From the NCBI RefSeq assembly GCF_012843905.1, contig NZ_JABAGC010000027.1, forward strand, positions 1 to 45,452: DNA of 45,452 bases. The letters run 5' to 3'. The notes below the pieces were generated by a model. The model made no database searches. It was not told the origin of the DNA and saw nothing but the letters and a program-made list of their open reading frames with translations. Positions 34,970-43,184 of the stretch are shown here, piece after piece. This DNA comes from Clostridium sp. SM-530-WT-3G. Lineage in GTDB: Bacteria > Bacillota > Clostridia > Clostridiales > Clostridiaceae. Numbering within the stretch: position 1 is the first letter of the stretch; each line of letters starts with the position of its first letter. The position numbers and the translations under genes were made by a program.

Positions 34970-36658
34970 ATGTTAATTCAATTAAATATTAAAAATTTTG
35001 CGTTAATAGAAGAGATGACAATTAACTTTGATAAGGGGTTTAATATACTTTCAGGAGAAACTGGAGCAGGTAAATCTATAATGATTGATGCTATAGATTT
35101 TGTACTTGGAGGTAAATTTTCAAAGAGCCTTATAAGGACTGGTGAAGATAAAACATATGTTGAAGCAATCTTTACTTTTGAAGGTTCTAAAATTTATGAT
35201 GTTCTTGATGAACTGGATATCGAGTATGAAGATGTACTTATTATTTCAAGAGAATCACATCAAAGTGGAAAAAATCTTATAAAAATTAACGGAAAAAGTT
35301 TAATTACTTCTCAACTGAGAAAAGTAAGGGCTAAACTTTTAGATATTCATGGACAACATCAGAACCAAGAATTACTACAGAGAAGTAGCCATATACTATA
35401 TTTAGATGAATTTATTGATGAAGAATGCAAGGCTCCACTTGAAAAGTATACATATCTTAGACAAGAACTTTTAAAAATTCGTGATGATATTGCAAGAATT
35501 ACAGGAAATCAGGATAGAGAAAAATTACTTGATTATTTAAAGTTCCAGATTGAAGATATAGAAAAAGCAAAATTGAAAGAAAATGAAGAAGAGAGTTTAA
35601 AAGAAGAATACAATATTTTGGCAAATGCCGAAAAAATAAACAATGCTCTTGTAAGCTCATATGGAATTTTAAGTGGTAATGAAGAAGTAAATGTTATTGA
35701 TGGATTATCTAAAGTGCTTTCTGAACTTGGAAGCGTAGAAAAACATTTTGAAAAAATTAAAAAAAATAGAGAAGCTTTAGAAGAAGCTTTTTATACTATT
35801 GAAGAATGTAGCCGTGAAATACGTGATATGGGTGAAGAAATAGTATTTGATAATGATAGATTAGAAAAAATAAATTCAAGAATTTATGAAATAAATCAGT
35901 ACAAAAAGAAATATGCACCAACTATAAAAGAAATTTTAGAATATCTTGAAAAAATTAAGATGGAATATAATGAAATAGTAAATTCAGAAAAGATTATAGA
36001 AGAACTTAAAAGTAAAGAAAAAGCTATTATTTCAAAAATGGAAGAAGCAGCAATGGTGCTTCATAATCTTAGAGTTAATAAAAGTAAAGCATTAGAAGAA
36101 AAAATATTAAATGAGCTTGCATTTGTAGGTCTTGAAAAATCAAGAATGGAGATAAGTGTAGAAAGAAGTGATAACTTCAACGAAAGAGGATTTGATGATG
36201 TATGCTTTATGATTTCTACAAATCCTGGAGAACCATTAATGCCTCTTGAAAAAGTATTATCTGGTGGAGAAATTTCAAGAATAATGCTTGCATTTAAATG
36301 TGTATTTGCAGAAAAAGATGAAATACCTACACTTATATTTGATGAAATTGATACAGGAATAAGTGGTGCAGTAGCACAGAGAGTTGGAGAAAAAATGTAT
36401 CATTTATCATGTACTCACCAAGTATTATGTATTACTCACCTTCCTCAGATAGCAGTATTATCTGATCATCATTATTTTGTAATGAAGAGAGTTAAAGATA
36501 ATAAAACATTCACAAGTATAAAAGTACTATCTAATGAAGAAAAACAGATGGAAATAAGTAAAATGCTGGCTGGTGATGATGTTACAGAAGCAACTATTAA
36601 TAATGTAAAAGAAATGATATGTTCTGCTGAAAATAAAAAAGAAGAAATAAGAAGATAA
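34970..36658 (+). CDS. recN: DNA repair protein RecN
   Basis: SMC-like ATPase acting at DNA double-strand breaks. The 562-residue product has Walker A GETGAGKSIMIDAIDFVLGGK (from residue 29), a long coiled coil (about 150-370), the signature LSGGEISRIMLAFK, Walker B TLIFDEIDTGISG, and the D/H loop CITHLPQIAVLSDHH. Starts 19 bases after argR with ATGGGATGAG-type weak site. Followed by a terminator. Confidence 0.97.
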   Translation: MLIQLNIKNFALIEEMTINFDKGFNILSGETGAGKSIMIDAIDFVLGGKFSKSLIRTGEDKTYVEAIFTFEGSKIYDVLDELDIEYEDVLIISRESHQSGKNLIKINGKSLITSQLRKVRAKLLDIHGQHQNQELLQRSSHILYLDEFIDEECKAPLEKYTYLRQELLKIRDDIARITGNQDREKLLDYLKFQIEDIEKAKLKENEEESLKEEYNILANAEKINNALVSSYGILSGNEEVNVIDGLSKVLSELGSVEKHFEKIKKNREALEEAFYTIEECSREIRDMGEEIVFDNDRLEKINSRIYEINQYKKKYAPTIKEILEYLEKIKMEYNEIVNSEKIIEELKSKEKAIISKMEEAAMVLHNLRVNKSKALEEKILNELAFVGLEKSRMEISVERSDNFNERGFDDVCFMISTNPGEPLMPLEKVLSGGEISRIMLAFKCVFAEKDEIPTLIFDEIDTGISGAVAQRVGEKMYHLSCTHQVLCITHLPQIAVLSDHHYFVMKRVKDNKTFTSIKVLSNEEKQMEISKMLAGDDVTEATINNVKEMICSAENKKEEIRR

Positions 36659-36683
36659 GTATACATATACTTATTAAATTTGG

Positions 36684-36726
36684 AAAAGATAAAATTATAG
36701 GTAGCTATGGTTTTATCTTTTTTTAA
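36684..36726 (+). terminator. rho-independent terminator after recN
   Basis: A continuous 17-pair stem, 36684-36700 with 36705-36721 (outer AAAAGATAAAA/TTTTATCTTTT with two G-T pairs near the loop), has loop GTAG and a T run. It ends the long folD-recN transcript. Confidence 0.9.
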
Positions 36727-36975
36727 TTTATTATTTTTGTTAATAATAGGAATGAAATATGGATTTTAGAGGTAAGGAAAAATAAAAAAATAAGAAAAAA
36801 TGAGAATTTAAAAGCTTTTGAAAGTCAATTATATAAGGGATTTGAAGAAATTAATTTTTATATTATAAAAATTTAGTATAGAGTAAATTTTTTGTCTTTA
36901 ATAACAAGCATCTAATAGGATAAGATACTTGTCCAGTGGGGAAATTAAAATCAAGAAGTAAAGGAGGAGAGAAAT
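36727..36975 (+). other. leader region of spoIVB without a gene
   Basis: Together with the recN terminator this makes a 317-base gap. A small hairpin, ACAAG-ATCT (36904-36913) with AGAT-CTTGT (36923-36932), lies close to the gene and AGGAGGAG is the ribosome site. spoIVB is a sigma-G gene in Bacillus, so a forespore promoter is expected, but I could not find a sequence that fits the sigma-G -10/-35 consensus well. Confidence 0.6.
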
Positions 36976-38163
36976 ATGAAGAAAAAATTTTCTTATATGA
37001 TTAGTCTAATTATGACTCCAATCCTAATTCTAATTTTATTTACCACTGTTAATCTTATAGGAATACCAAGTAAGATTTACACTAAAAATGATGAAACTAT
37101 GCCATCTATTGCTCCTATAGGAAATACCATAAGAAAGGTAGGAAATAAAGATGAGTATGAAATAAGATTTTTAGGAATGATTCCAGTAAAATCAGTTCAA
37201 GTACAGAATATAAATGAATTGGAAGTATATCCAGGAGGAATTCCAATTGGTGTAAGAGTTAATTCGGAAGGTGTATTAATAGTAGGATATTCAGATATAT
37301 CTATAAATAATGAAAAGCAAGAGAGTCCAGGAAAAGCTGGAGGGCTTGAAATAGGCGATGTAATATTGAAAGTTAATGGAATAGAAATGGATAATGCACA
37401 AGATTTATTAAAGACATTAAAGAACTTAGATAAAGATGTTATAAAGGTTGATATATTAAGAAATGGTCAGACTATGACCAAAGTAATTAAACTTCAAAAA
37501 GAAAATGAAAAAGATTACAAAATAGGTTTATGGATACGTGATTCAACAGCAGGTGTTGGAACATTAACATTCTATGATAAAGTAACAGGAAAGTTTGGTG
37601 CATTAGGTCATCCGATTACAGACTGTGACACAAACGAAACATTTTTAATAAAAGATGGTGATGTGGTAGAATCAAGCATAATAAGTGTAAGAAAAGGTGA
37701 AAAGGGATGTCCTGGTGAGTTAAAAGGAATATTTATAAATGAGAATAACCCAAATGGAAAGATTGAAAAAAATACTCAAAGTGGAATTTTTGGTGAAATA
37801 AATAATTGTAGTAATATATTAAAAAATTCTTCACCTATGAAAATAGGACTTAGAAATGAAATAACTGAAGGAAGTGCAAAAATAATAACTACAATAGATG
37901 AAAAAGGACCACAAGAATTTAATATAGAAATAGAAAAATTGCTCAATCAAAGTACTCCAGGTTCAAAAAGTATGGTGATAAAGATAACAGATCCAAGACT
38001 TATAGAGAAAACAGGTGGAATAGTACAGGGAATGAGTGGAAGCCCAATAATTCAAAATAATAAGATAGTAGGTGCTGTAACACATGTTTTAATAAATAAA
38101 CCTGATACTGGATACGGCATATATATTGAATGGATGCTTGAAGATGCAGGAATAATTAAATAA
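36976..38163 (+). CDS. spoIVB: SpoIVB serine peptidase
   Basis: SpoIVB is secreted from the forespore and activates processing of pro-sigma-K in the mother cell in Bacillus. The 395-residue product has an N-terminal membrane/signal helix (about 6-29), a PDZ domain (about 90-175, GGLEIGDVILKVNGIEMDNAQDLL) and the S55 peptidase domain with His212 in GALGHPITD and Ser in GMSGSPIIQNN (about residue 356). AGGAGGAG precedes the ATG. recN-spoIVB-spo0A is conserved in spore formers. Confidence 0.96.
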   Translation: MKKKFSYMISLIMTPILILILFTTVNLIGIPSKIYTKNDETMPSIAPIGNTIRKVGNKDEYEIRFLGMIPVKSVQVQNINELEVYPGGIPIGVRVNSEGVLIVGYSDISINNEKQESPGKAGGLEIGDVILKVNGIEMDNAQDLLKTLKNLDKDVIKVDILRNGQTMTKVIKLQKENEKDYKIGLWIRDSTAGVGTLTFYDKVTGKFGALGHPITDCDTNETFLIKDGDVVESSIISVRKGEKGCPGELKGIFINENNPNGKIEKNTQSGIFGEINNCSNILKNSSPMKIGLRNEITEGSAKIITTIDEKGPQEFNIEIEKLLNQSTPGSKSMVIKITDPRLIEKTGGIVQGMSGSPIIQNNKIVGAVTHVLINKPDTGYGIYIEWMLEDAGIIK

Positions 38164-38169
38164 TATAAC

Positions 38170-38220
38170 AAAAAGTTGCTTTGAAATATAAATTATAATA
38201 TTTTGAAGCAGCTTTTTATA
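38170..38220 (+). terminator. rho-independent terminator after spoIVB
   Basis: AAAAAGTTGCTT (38170-38181) pairs with AAGCAGCTTTTT (38206-38217) over 12 pairs with one G-T, loop about 24 bases, stem end T-rich. It lies seven bases after the spoIVB stop. Confidence 0.8.
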
Positions 38221-38537
38221 ATATGAAATATATTGAGAATATTTGATAACATAAATAATAGAACGAACTTGAAATCAGAAGATTGATTCTTGAATTTTAA
38301 TAAGTAAGTATGTTTATGTATTATAACGTTAAGAATTGATTTTGTATCTTATTAAAAATAGTATTATATAATTTTATATATAAAATTAACCTAAAAAGTA
38401 ATTTTCAACCTAAAATTGATTGTAGAAAATACGATAATATAATATAATGTAAGTAGTAAAGTGTTAATAATTGAAAATATTTTTAGTATCATATTAGTAT
38501 AATAAATGAATTAAAGGTATAACTTTTGTGTTAAGTA
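38221..38537 (+). other. long AT-rich region upstream of spo0A
   Basis: The gap between spoIVB and spo0A is 615 bases and holds no gene. Seen in it: a direct repeat AACCTAAAA (38388-38396 and 38407-38415), and TTGTAGAA at 38420-38427, with a second copy in the leader at about 38664-38671; each differs from the 0A-box core TTGTCGAA by one base. Confidence 0.5.
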
Positions 38538-38566
38538 TTTACTTATAGCAAAAAAAAGTGTATAAT
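38538..38566 (+). promoter_or_regulatory. sigma-A type promoter for spo0A
   Basis: TTTACT (38538-38543) and TATAAT (38561-38566) are 17 bases apart. This would give a leader of about 206 bases before the ATG at 38779. A sigma-H promoter is expected from Bacillus but was not recognised. Confidence 0.65.
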
Positions 38567-38778
38567 TTACAAATAGTGGAAGATAATTGAAGATTACTGT
38601 ATTATCTATAATGAGAATTATATACTGATATCTTAATGAAATATACATACCCTTAAGAAATAAAATATATTGTTTTGTAGAATTTATATTATTATAAAAA
38701 TAAAAACATCTGCAGAAAGATATTTGTGGGGTAAAATATTATAAACATAATGCAATAATAGATAAAGGAGAGAATAAA

Positions 38779-39609
38779 ATGGAAGATTCAAAAATATCAG
38801 TACTTATTGCGGATGATAATAAAGAATTCTGCAGTATATTAAATGACTACTTATTAAATCAAAGAGATATAGTTGTTACTGGAATAGCTAAAGATGGTAG
38901 AGAGGCATTAGAACAGATTGTAGAAAAGAAACCAGATTTAGTTATACTTGATATTATTATGCCACATCTTGATGGATTAGGTGTATTAGAAAAATTAAAT
39001 ACAATGAGTTTAGAAAAAACACCAAGAATAATTATATTATCAGCAGTAGGACAAGATAAGATAACTCAACAAGCTATAACATTAGGAGATGATTATTATA
39101 CTGTAAAACCATTTGATATGGAAGTGTTCACAAAGAGAATCAGAGAAATGTTTAACAGTGCACCTACTCCAGCAAAGAAAGTAAATACAGGAAGAATAAC
39201 TTTCCCAGCTCAAACACCAGTATTCAGTAGCTTAACACAAGAAACAAAATCACCAGTTGATCTTGAAACTGAAATTACAAACATAATCCATGAAATCGGT
39301 GTACCTGCACATATTAAAGGATATATGTATTTAAGAGAAGCTATTACAATGGTAGTAAACGATATGGAGCTTCTTTCAGCAGTAACAAAGGAATTATATC
39401 CTTCAATAGCTAAGAAGTACAACACAACAGCTTCAAGAGTAGAAAGAGCAATAAGACATGCTATCGAAGTAGCTTGGGGTAGAGGACAAATAGAAGCAAT
39501 AAACAAGTTATTTGGATACACTGTTCATAACGATAAGGGTAAACCAACTAATAGTGAATTTATTGCAATTATTGCAGACAAGCTTAGATTGAAAAATAAA
39601 GTATCATAG
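38779..39609 (+). CDS. spo0A: sporulation master regulator Spo0A
   Basis: Response regulator that, when phosphorylated, starts sporulation (and solventogenesis in clostridia). The 276-residue product has a receiver domain with acidic pocket D12/D13, phosphoacceptor D58 ([12 protein letters not shown]) and Lys in YTVKPFD, a hinge, and the Spo0A C-terminal DNA-binding domain with [24 protein letters not shown] as recognition region. AAGGAGAG precedes the ATG. Clostridia lack the Spo0F/Spo0B relay, so direct phosphorylation by kinases is expected. Confidence 0.97.
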   Translation: MEDSKISVLIADDNKEFCSILNDYLLNQRDIVVTGIAKDGREALEQIVEKKPDLVILDIIMPHLDGLGVLEKLNTMSLEKTPRIIILSAVGQDKITQQAITLGDDYYTVKPFDMEVFTKRIREMFNSAPTPAKKVNTGRITFPAQTPVFSSLTQETKSPVDLETEITNIIHEIGVPAHIKGYMYLREAITMVVNDMELLSAVTKELYPSIAKKYNTTASRVERAIRHAIEVAWGRGQIEAINKLFGYTVHNDKGKPTNSEFIAIIADKLRLKNKVS

Positions 39610-39644
39610 TATATTTTACTAGATTTATAAATGTATGAAGATTT

Positions 39645-39698
39645 AATAAGATACTGAATAATCAGTTGAAATCACTGATTGTTTAGTATCTTATTTTT
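39645..39698 (+). terminator. strong rho-independent terminator after spo0A
   Basis: A perfect 22-pair stem including G-T pairs, 39645-39666 with 39674-39695, has loop TGAAATC and a T run. It is the longest perfect stem seen in this window. Confidence 0.92.
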
Positions 39699-39791
39699 TC
39701 CTATATGTATATTTATTATATTGAACTCGAACACAAAAAATGGTATTTTATAATTGGAATTATTTGGGGAAGTTATGAGGGGTGAATTATA

Positions 39792-40319
39792 ATGGGGAAT
39801 AAAGCATTGTTAATAATAGACATACAAGAAGACTACACAGGTATTAATTCAGATAAGAAGACACGATATAGTGGGGCTGATGAATTAGTCATGAGAGTTA
39901 ATAAAATTATTGAGGAAAGCAAAAGAAATGGTATGGATATAATCTATATAAAGCAGGAATTTGCAGGTGTTATTCCAGTATTATTAACTAAATTATTTTC
40001 TCATGGTACTGCTATAAAGGGAAAGCCTGGAACAGAATTTGATAAGAGGCTGAATATAATTTCTAATAACTGTTTTTCAAAATCAGTACCAAGTGCATTT
40101 TCTAATGATGAGTTAAAAAAGTATCTTAAGGAAAATAAAATAGAAGAATTAGATGTTGTAGGGTTAGATGGGCAGTTCTGTGTTAAAGAAACTATAAAAG
40201 CAGCTATAAAAGAAAATTATCATGTTAATCTTATCAGTAATGCTGTTTTATTTAAGAATGAAAATAAAAGACAAGATGTTTTTGAAAATCTTAAGAAACT
40301 AGGCGTTCAGATAATCTGA
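39792..40319 (+). CDS. isochorismatase family cysteine hydrolase
   Basis: The 175-residue product fits the isochorismatase-like fold (nicotinamidase, N-carbamoylsarcosine amidase and similar). The usual triad can be read: Asp10 (LLIIDIQEDY), Lys97 (SKSVPSAF) and Cys130 (DVVGLDGQFCVKETI). GLDGQFCV is the hydrolase core around the nucleophile. The substrate cannot be inferred; it is not next to nicotinate or enterobactin genes. The strong terminator before and the 81-base gap after suggest a single-gene unit. Confidence 0.87.
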   Translation: MGNKALLIIDIQEDYTGINSDKKTRYSGADELVMRVNKIIEESKRNGMDIIYIKQEFAGVIPVLLTKLFSHGTAIKGKPGTEFDKRLNIISNNCFSKSVPSAFSNDELKKYLKENKIEELDVVGLDGQFCVKETIKAAIKENYHVNLISNAVLFKNENKRQDVFENLKKLGVQII

Positions 40320-40400
40320 TTAAAATTTATGTATTAATATATTATATAGTAGTAATATTCTTCTTTTTCAAGAGTATATTTATAGAAAAGGAGTGATATT

Positions 40401-40736
40401 ATGTATTCTGAAAAGCAAGTAGTTAACTTAATACAAAATGAGTATAGGAACTTAAATGATAATAATCTATTTGATGAATGTATAAGAAAGAGCAAGAATA
40501 TACTAATAAACAATTTGTATGATGAATTTGTATCTACAGAAGTTAATTGTGACCCAGATAAGTTTATCAAGACTATAAACTGCTGGTACAGAGATAGCGT
40601 AAGTGAAGATGATCTTAATATATTTTTATTAGACAATGAAGTGAATTCGTTTATAAAGAATTTAATCGTATGGAGACGTAATTTAGAGATTAATAATTTG
40701 AGTTTTGATAAGTGTATAAGCAGTATTATAAGATAA
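40401..40736 (+). CDS. unknown 111-residue protein
   Basis: The product is small, acidic-to-neutral and helical, with no signal or membrane segment. Visible traits: three Cys (residues about 29, 49, 56), a Trp-Tyr pair in NCWYRDSVSEDDLN, and WRRN near the C-terminus. AAAGGAG at about 40388-40394 gives a good ribosome site. It has its own terminator afterwards. I do not recognise a family. The shadow frame on the other strand is not a better candidate. Confidence 0.7.
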   Translation: MYSEKQVVNLIQNEYRNLNDNNLFDECIRKSKNILINNLYDEFVSTEVNCDPDKFIKTINCWYRDSVSEDDLNIFLLDNEVNSFIKNLIVWRRNLEINNLSFDKCISSIIR

Positions 40737-40757
40737 ATCTGTCATTTATTATTAATT

Positions 40758-40787
40758 AGATTACCTGGTTCGGGTAGTCTTTTTTTA
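40758..40787 (+). terminator. rho-independent terminator
   Basis: AGATTACCT (40758-40766) pairs with GGGTAGTCT (40772-40780), nine pairs with two G-T, loop GGTTC, then a run of seven Ts. It ends the unknown 111-residue gene. Confidence 0.85.
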
Positions 40788-40843
40788 TTATATAAAGAAA
40801 TATGAAAGTCTGATAATCTAATGACATATATACATAATGATTA

Positions 40844-40871
40844 TTGTAAAAATATAGCAAAAATATATAAT
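40844..40871 (+). promoter_or_regulatory. sigma-A type promoter for the TIGR02391 gene
   Basis: TTGTAA (40844-40849) and TATAAT (40866-40871) are 16 bases apart, 52 bases before the ATG. Confidence 0.55.
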
Positions 40872-40923
40872 AATATTATAGACTATAAATTGGAGATAAC
40901 ATTTACAAAAGGAGTTATACCAT

Positions 40924-42060
40924 ATGGATTTAAGAAGAAATATTGAAAAAAAGTTATGGCTGAATATTAGTGAAAACTATGAAGAAGCCAATTATTCAAA
41001 TGCTATTTTAGATTCAATACATATGTTGACACAAATTATAAAAAGTAAAACAGGATTAGAATTAGATGGTAGTCGATTGGTAGAGAAAGCTTTTAGTGGA
41101 GATATACCTAAGATTAGAATAAATAAATTACAAACTAAATATGAAAAAAGTATTCAAAAAGGTATACAGGAAATATTAAGAGGTATATATATAGCTATAA
41201 GAGATCCAAGAAATCATAATAAATTCAGCGATAGAAAAGAAGATGCTGACGCAATTATATATTTTGTTAATTACTTATTTAAAATTATTGATTCATCTGA
41301 ATCAGCATTTGAGGAAGAAGCTTATTTAAATAGAGTATTTGATAAATATTATGTTAAAAGTGAAGAATATTCAAAGCTATTGGTAAAACAAATTCCTGAT
41401 AAAGAGAAAATCAATATAGCTATAAAGATTGTTTTAAAAATAGATAAAGGAGACATATATGCTCTTCAATATTTTATGAAAGCTTTATTAGAGGAGTTGG
41501 ATACTGATGATAAAAAGCAGTTATTTAATTTAATTAGTGACTTATTAAAGCTGACAGATAATTATCCAGTTATACGAAGTTTATTATATATAATTCCAGG
41601 AGAGTATTGGGTTAATATTGATAGAGTTGTTGGAATTAGGTTAGATAATATATTACAATCAGATGTTAAGATGGGGATGTATGATTTAAAAAATGATATA
41701 CTTTGTGATGATTCCTATGGAGCATTAGGAACATGGATTACTAAAGAACATTTAAAAAGTTTCTGTAATATAGAAGAATGGACAAATCTCCTTGTTGATA
41801 AGCTTGAAAGTAATAATGAATATGAAATACAGTATGTATTAAAATATTTTTGGGATATATTATGTGATATTAATTATGAAATTATAAATAAAAGATTAAT
41901 AAAATATTTTAAAAATCAGCTAAGGGCAGATAATAAGGAAATTATAGAAAGATTTTTATATAATATTATGTTTAATAATATTCATCCTTGGTGGGATGTT
42001 TTCAAAGAAGAATTAGATGGATATTCTGATATATTATATGTAGATAGAATAGAAGAGTAG
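40924..42060 (+). CDS. TIGR02391 (Ymh) family protein with HEPN-like motif
   Basis: The 378-residue protein begins with a TIGR02391/Ymh-type domain (about 1-130): WLNISENYEEANYSNAILDSIHMLTQIIK, LDGSRLVEKAFSG and the conserved end GIYIAIRDPRNHNKFSDRKEDA. RDPRNH (R93, H98) has the R-x4-H spacing of HEPN ribonucleases. The remaining 240 residues are helical, repeat-like and unrecognised. Ymh-type genes often occur in accessory and defence neighbourhoods, so toxin or anti-phage action is possible, but no partner is present. Starts after AAAGGAG with its own promoter. Confidence 0.75.
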   Translation: MDLRRNIEKKLWLNISENYEEANYSNAILDSIHMLTQIIKSKTGLELDGSRLVEKAFSGDIPKIRINKLQTKYEKSIQKGIQEILRGIYIAIRDPRNHNKFSDRKEDADAIIYFVNYLFKIIDSSESAFEEEAYLNRVFDKYYVKSEEYSKLLVKQIPDKEKINIAIKIVLKIDKGDIYALQYFMKALLEELDTDDKKQLFNLISDLLKLTDNYPVIRSLLYIIPGEYWVNIDRVVGIRLDNILQSDVKMGMYDLKNDILCDDSYGALGTWITKEHLKSFCNIEEWTNLLVDKLESNNEYEIQYVLKYFWDILCDINYEIINKRLIKYFKNQLRADNKEIIERFLYNIMFNNIHPWWDVFKEELDGYSDILYVDRIEE

Positions 42061-42066
42061 ATTATT

Positions 42067-42112
42067 AATCAAATAATCATTTAGAAATACAAATGATTAT
42101 TTGATTTTTATT
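42067..42112. terminator. bidirectional terminator between convergent genes
   Basis: A perfect 16-pair stem AATCAAATAATCATTT (42067-42082) with its complement at 42091-42106, loop AGAAATAC. The plus side is followed by TTTTATT, and the right arm encodes the last residues and stop of the minus-strand hydrolase. Confidence 0.88.
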
Positions 42113-43023
42113 CCTACAATATCAGTGATCTTATTAATTACATCTTTTGCCTCTGGTATAGGATAAACCATAAATATATGATTCATATTTGGATAAACAT
42201 AAGTGGTTATATCTACATTTTGTGAATTTAATAGTTCATCGAATTTTACCGTTGAAGGATATAAAATATCATGTGTTCCAATAAATGAAGTTATTTTAGT
42301 TGTGTTTCTAAAATCCCCGTAAATAGGACTTAGTATAGGATTATCTAATGGAGTATTGCCTTGATAATATTTAACTGGGATTAAAGCTCTTTTTACTATA
42401 AGAAGTGGGTCTTGTTTTTCAGCAGCGTACATTTCTGGAGTGTCAAAATTCATATCTGTACATGGAGATAAAATAATAGCATTAGAGGGTTGGGGTAGAT
42501 TATACTGTTTAATTAATTGTATTAAGCCTAATGTAATATTGCCACCACAAGAATCACCCATAATAGTTAGCTTGTTGGGAGTAGTATCTTCTAATATTTT
42601 TGTATATAGATTTATTAGTTTATTATAAGCTACTTTGTAGCTGTTTGGTGTCTTTGGATAAATAGGAACTATTATTTTTGCATCAAGTTTCTCTGCAAGT
42701 TTGTCTAAAAATTTCCAATGGAGTGACAGAGGTTGAAGAGTCCATCCACCACCATGAATATAGAATATATTTTTTTGTGATTCGCTTTTCTTATCATTAA
42801 TAGTAAATAATTGCATACTTGAATAAGTTGATTCAGTTATTGTGTTTATAAATTTAGAGGAATTGATAATAACAGGTTCAAGTTCATTTTTATAGCGGTT
42901 TTCTATTAAATTTACTAAATCATCTGTACCTTTTTGTCTTACTTTCTTTCTAAAGGCAGATATAAGTATCTCTATTAACCTGCTTGATAATGAACGTTTT
43001 AATTGTACTATTTGTGTACTCAT
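42097..43023 (-). CDS. alpha/beta hydrolase (HSL-type esterase/lipase)
   Basis: The 308-residue product has the oxyanion motif HGGGW (residues 90-94), nucleophile Ser158 in MGDSCGG, Asp252 in GTHDILYPS and His282 in NMNHIFMVYP, the full triad of the hormone-sensitive lipase group. It has no signal peptide, so it is likely cytoplasmic. It hydrolyses esters; the natural substrate is unknown. Start ATG at 43023 with TAGGAGA upstream on the minus strand. It is alone on this strand, with ddh upstream behind its own terminator. Confidence 0.9.
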   Translation of the reverse strand: MSTQIVQLKRSLSSRLIEILISAFRKKVRQKGTDDLVNLIENRYKNELEPVIINSSKFINTITESTYSSMQLFTINDKKSESQKNIFYIHGGGWTLQPLSLHWKFLDKLAEKLDAKIIVPIYPKTPNSYKVAYNKLINLYTKILEDTTPNKLTIMGDSCGGNITLGLIQLIKQYNLPQPSNAIILSPCTDMNFDTPEMYAAEKQDPLLIVKRALIPVKYYQGNTPLDNPILSPIYGDFRNTTKITSFIGTHDILYPSTVKFDELLNSQNVDITTYVYPNMNHIFMVYPIPEAKDVINKITDIVGIKIK

Positions 43024-43149
43024 TAATTTCTCCTAAAAAAGTAATATGTATATTTTTAATGTTTATTATATATAAATATGATAGATATGAAGCTAATAAA
43101 AATAGCAAGTAAAGTCATTATATATTATATGCAAATATTGTAAAATAAG

Positions 43150-43175
43150 AACAACCTCCTAAAAAGGAAGCTGTT
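43150..43175 (-). terminator. rho-independent terminator after ddh
   Basis: On the minus strand AACAGCTTCCT (43175-43165) pairs with AGGAGGTTGTT (43160-43150), 11 pairs with two G-T, loop TTTT, then CTTATTTT. It lies about ten bases after the ddh stop. Confidence 0.87.
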
Positions 43176-43184
43176 AAAAATTTA

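Noticed and set aside
40320-40400. Terminator between the isochorismatase and unknown gene
   Set aside because: An eight-pair AT-rich hairpin (40355-40377) is present but is not followed by a T run; it lies next to the ribosome site of the next gene.
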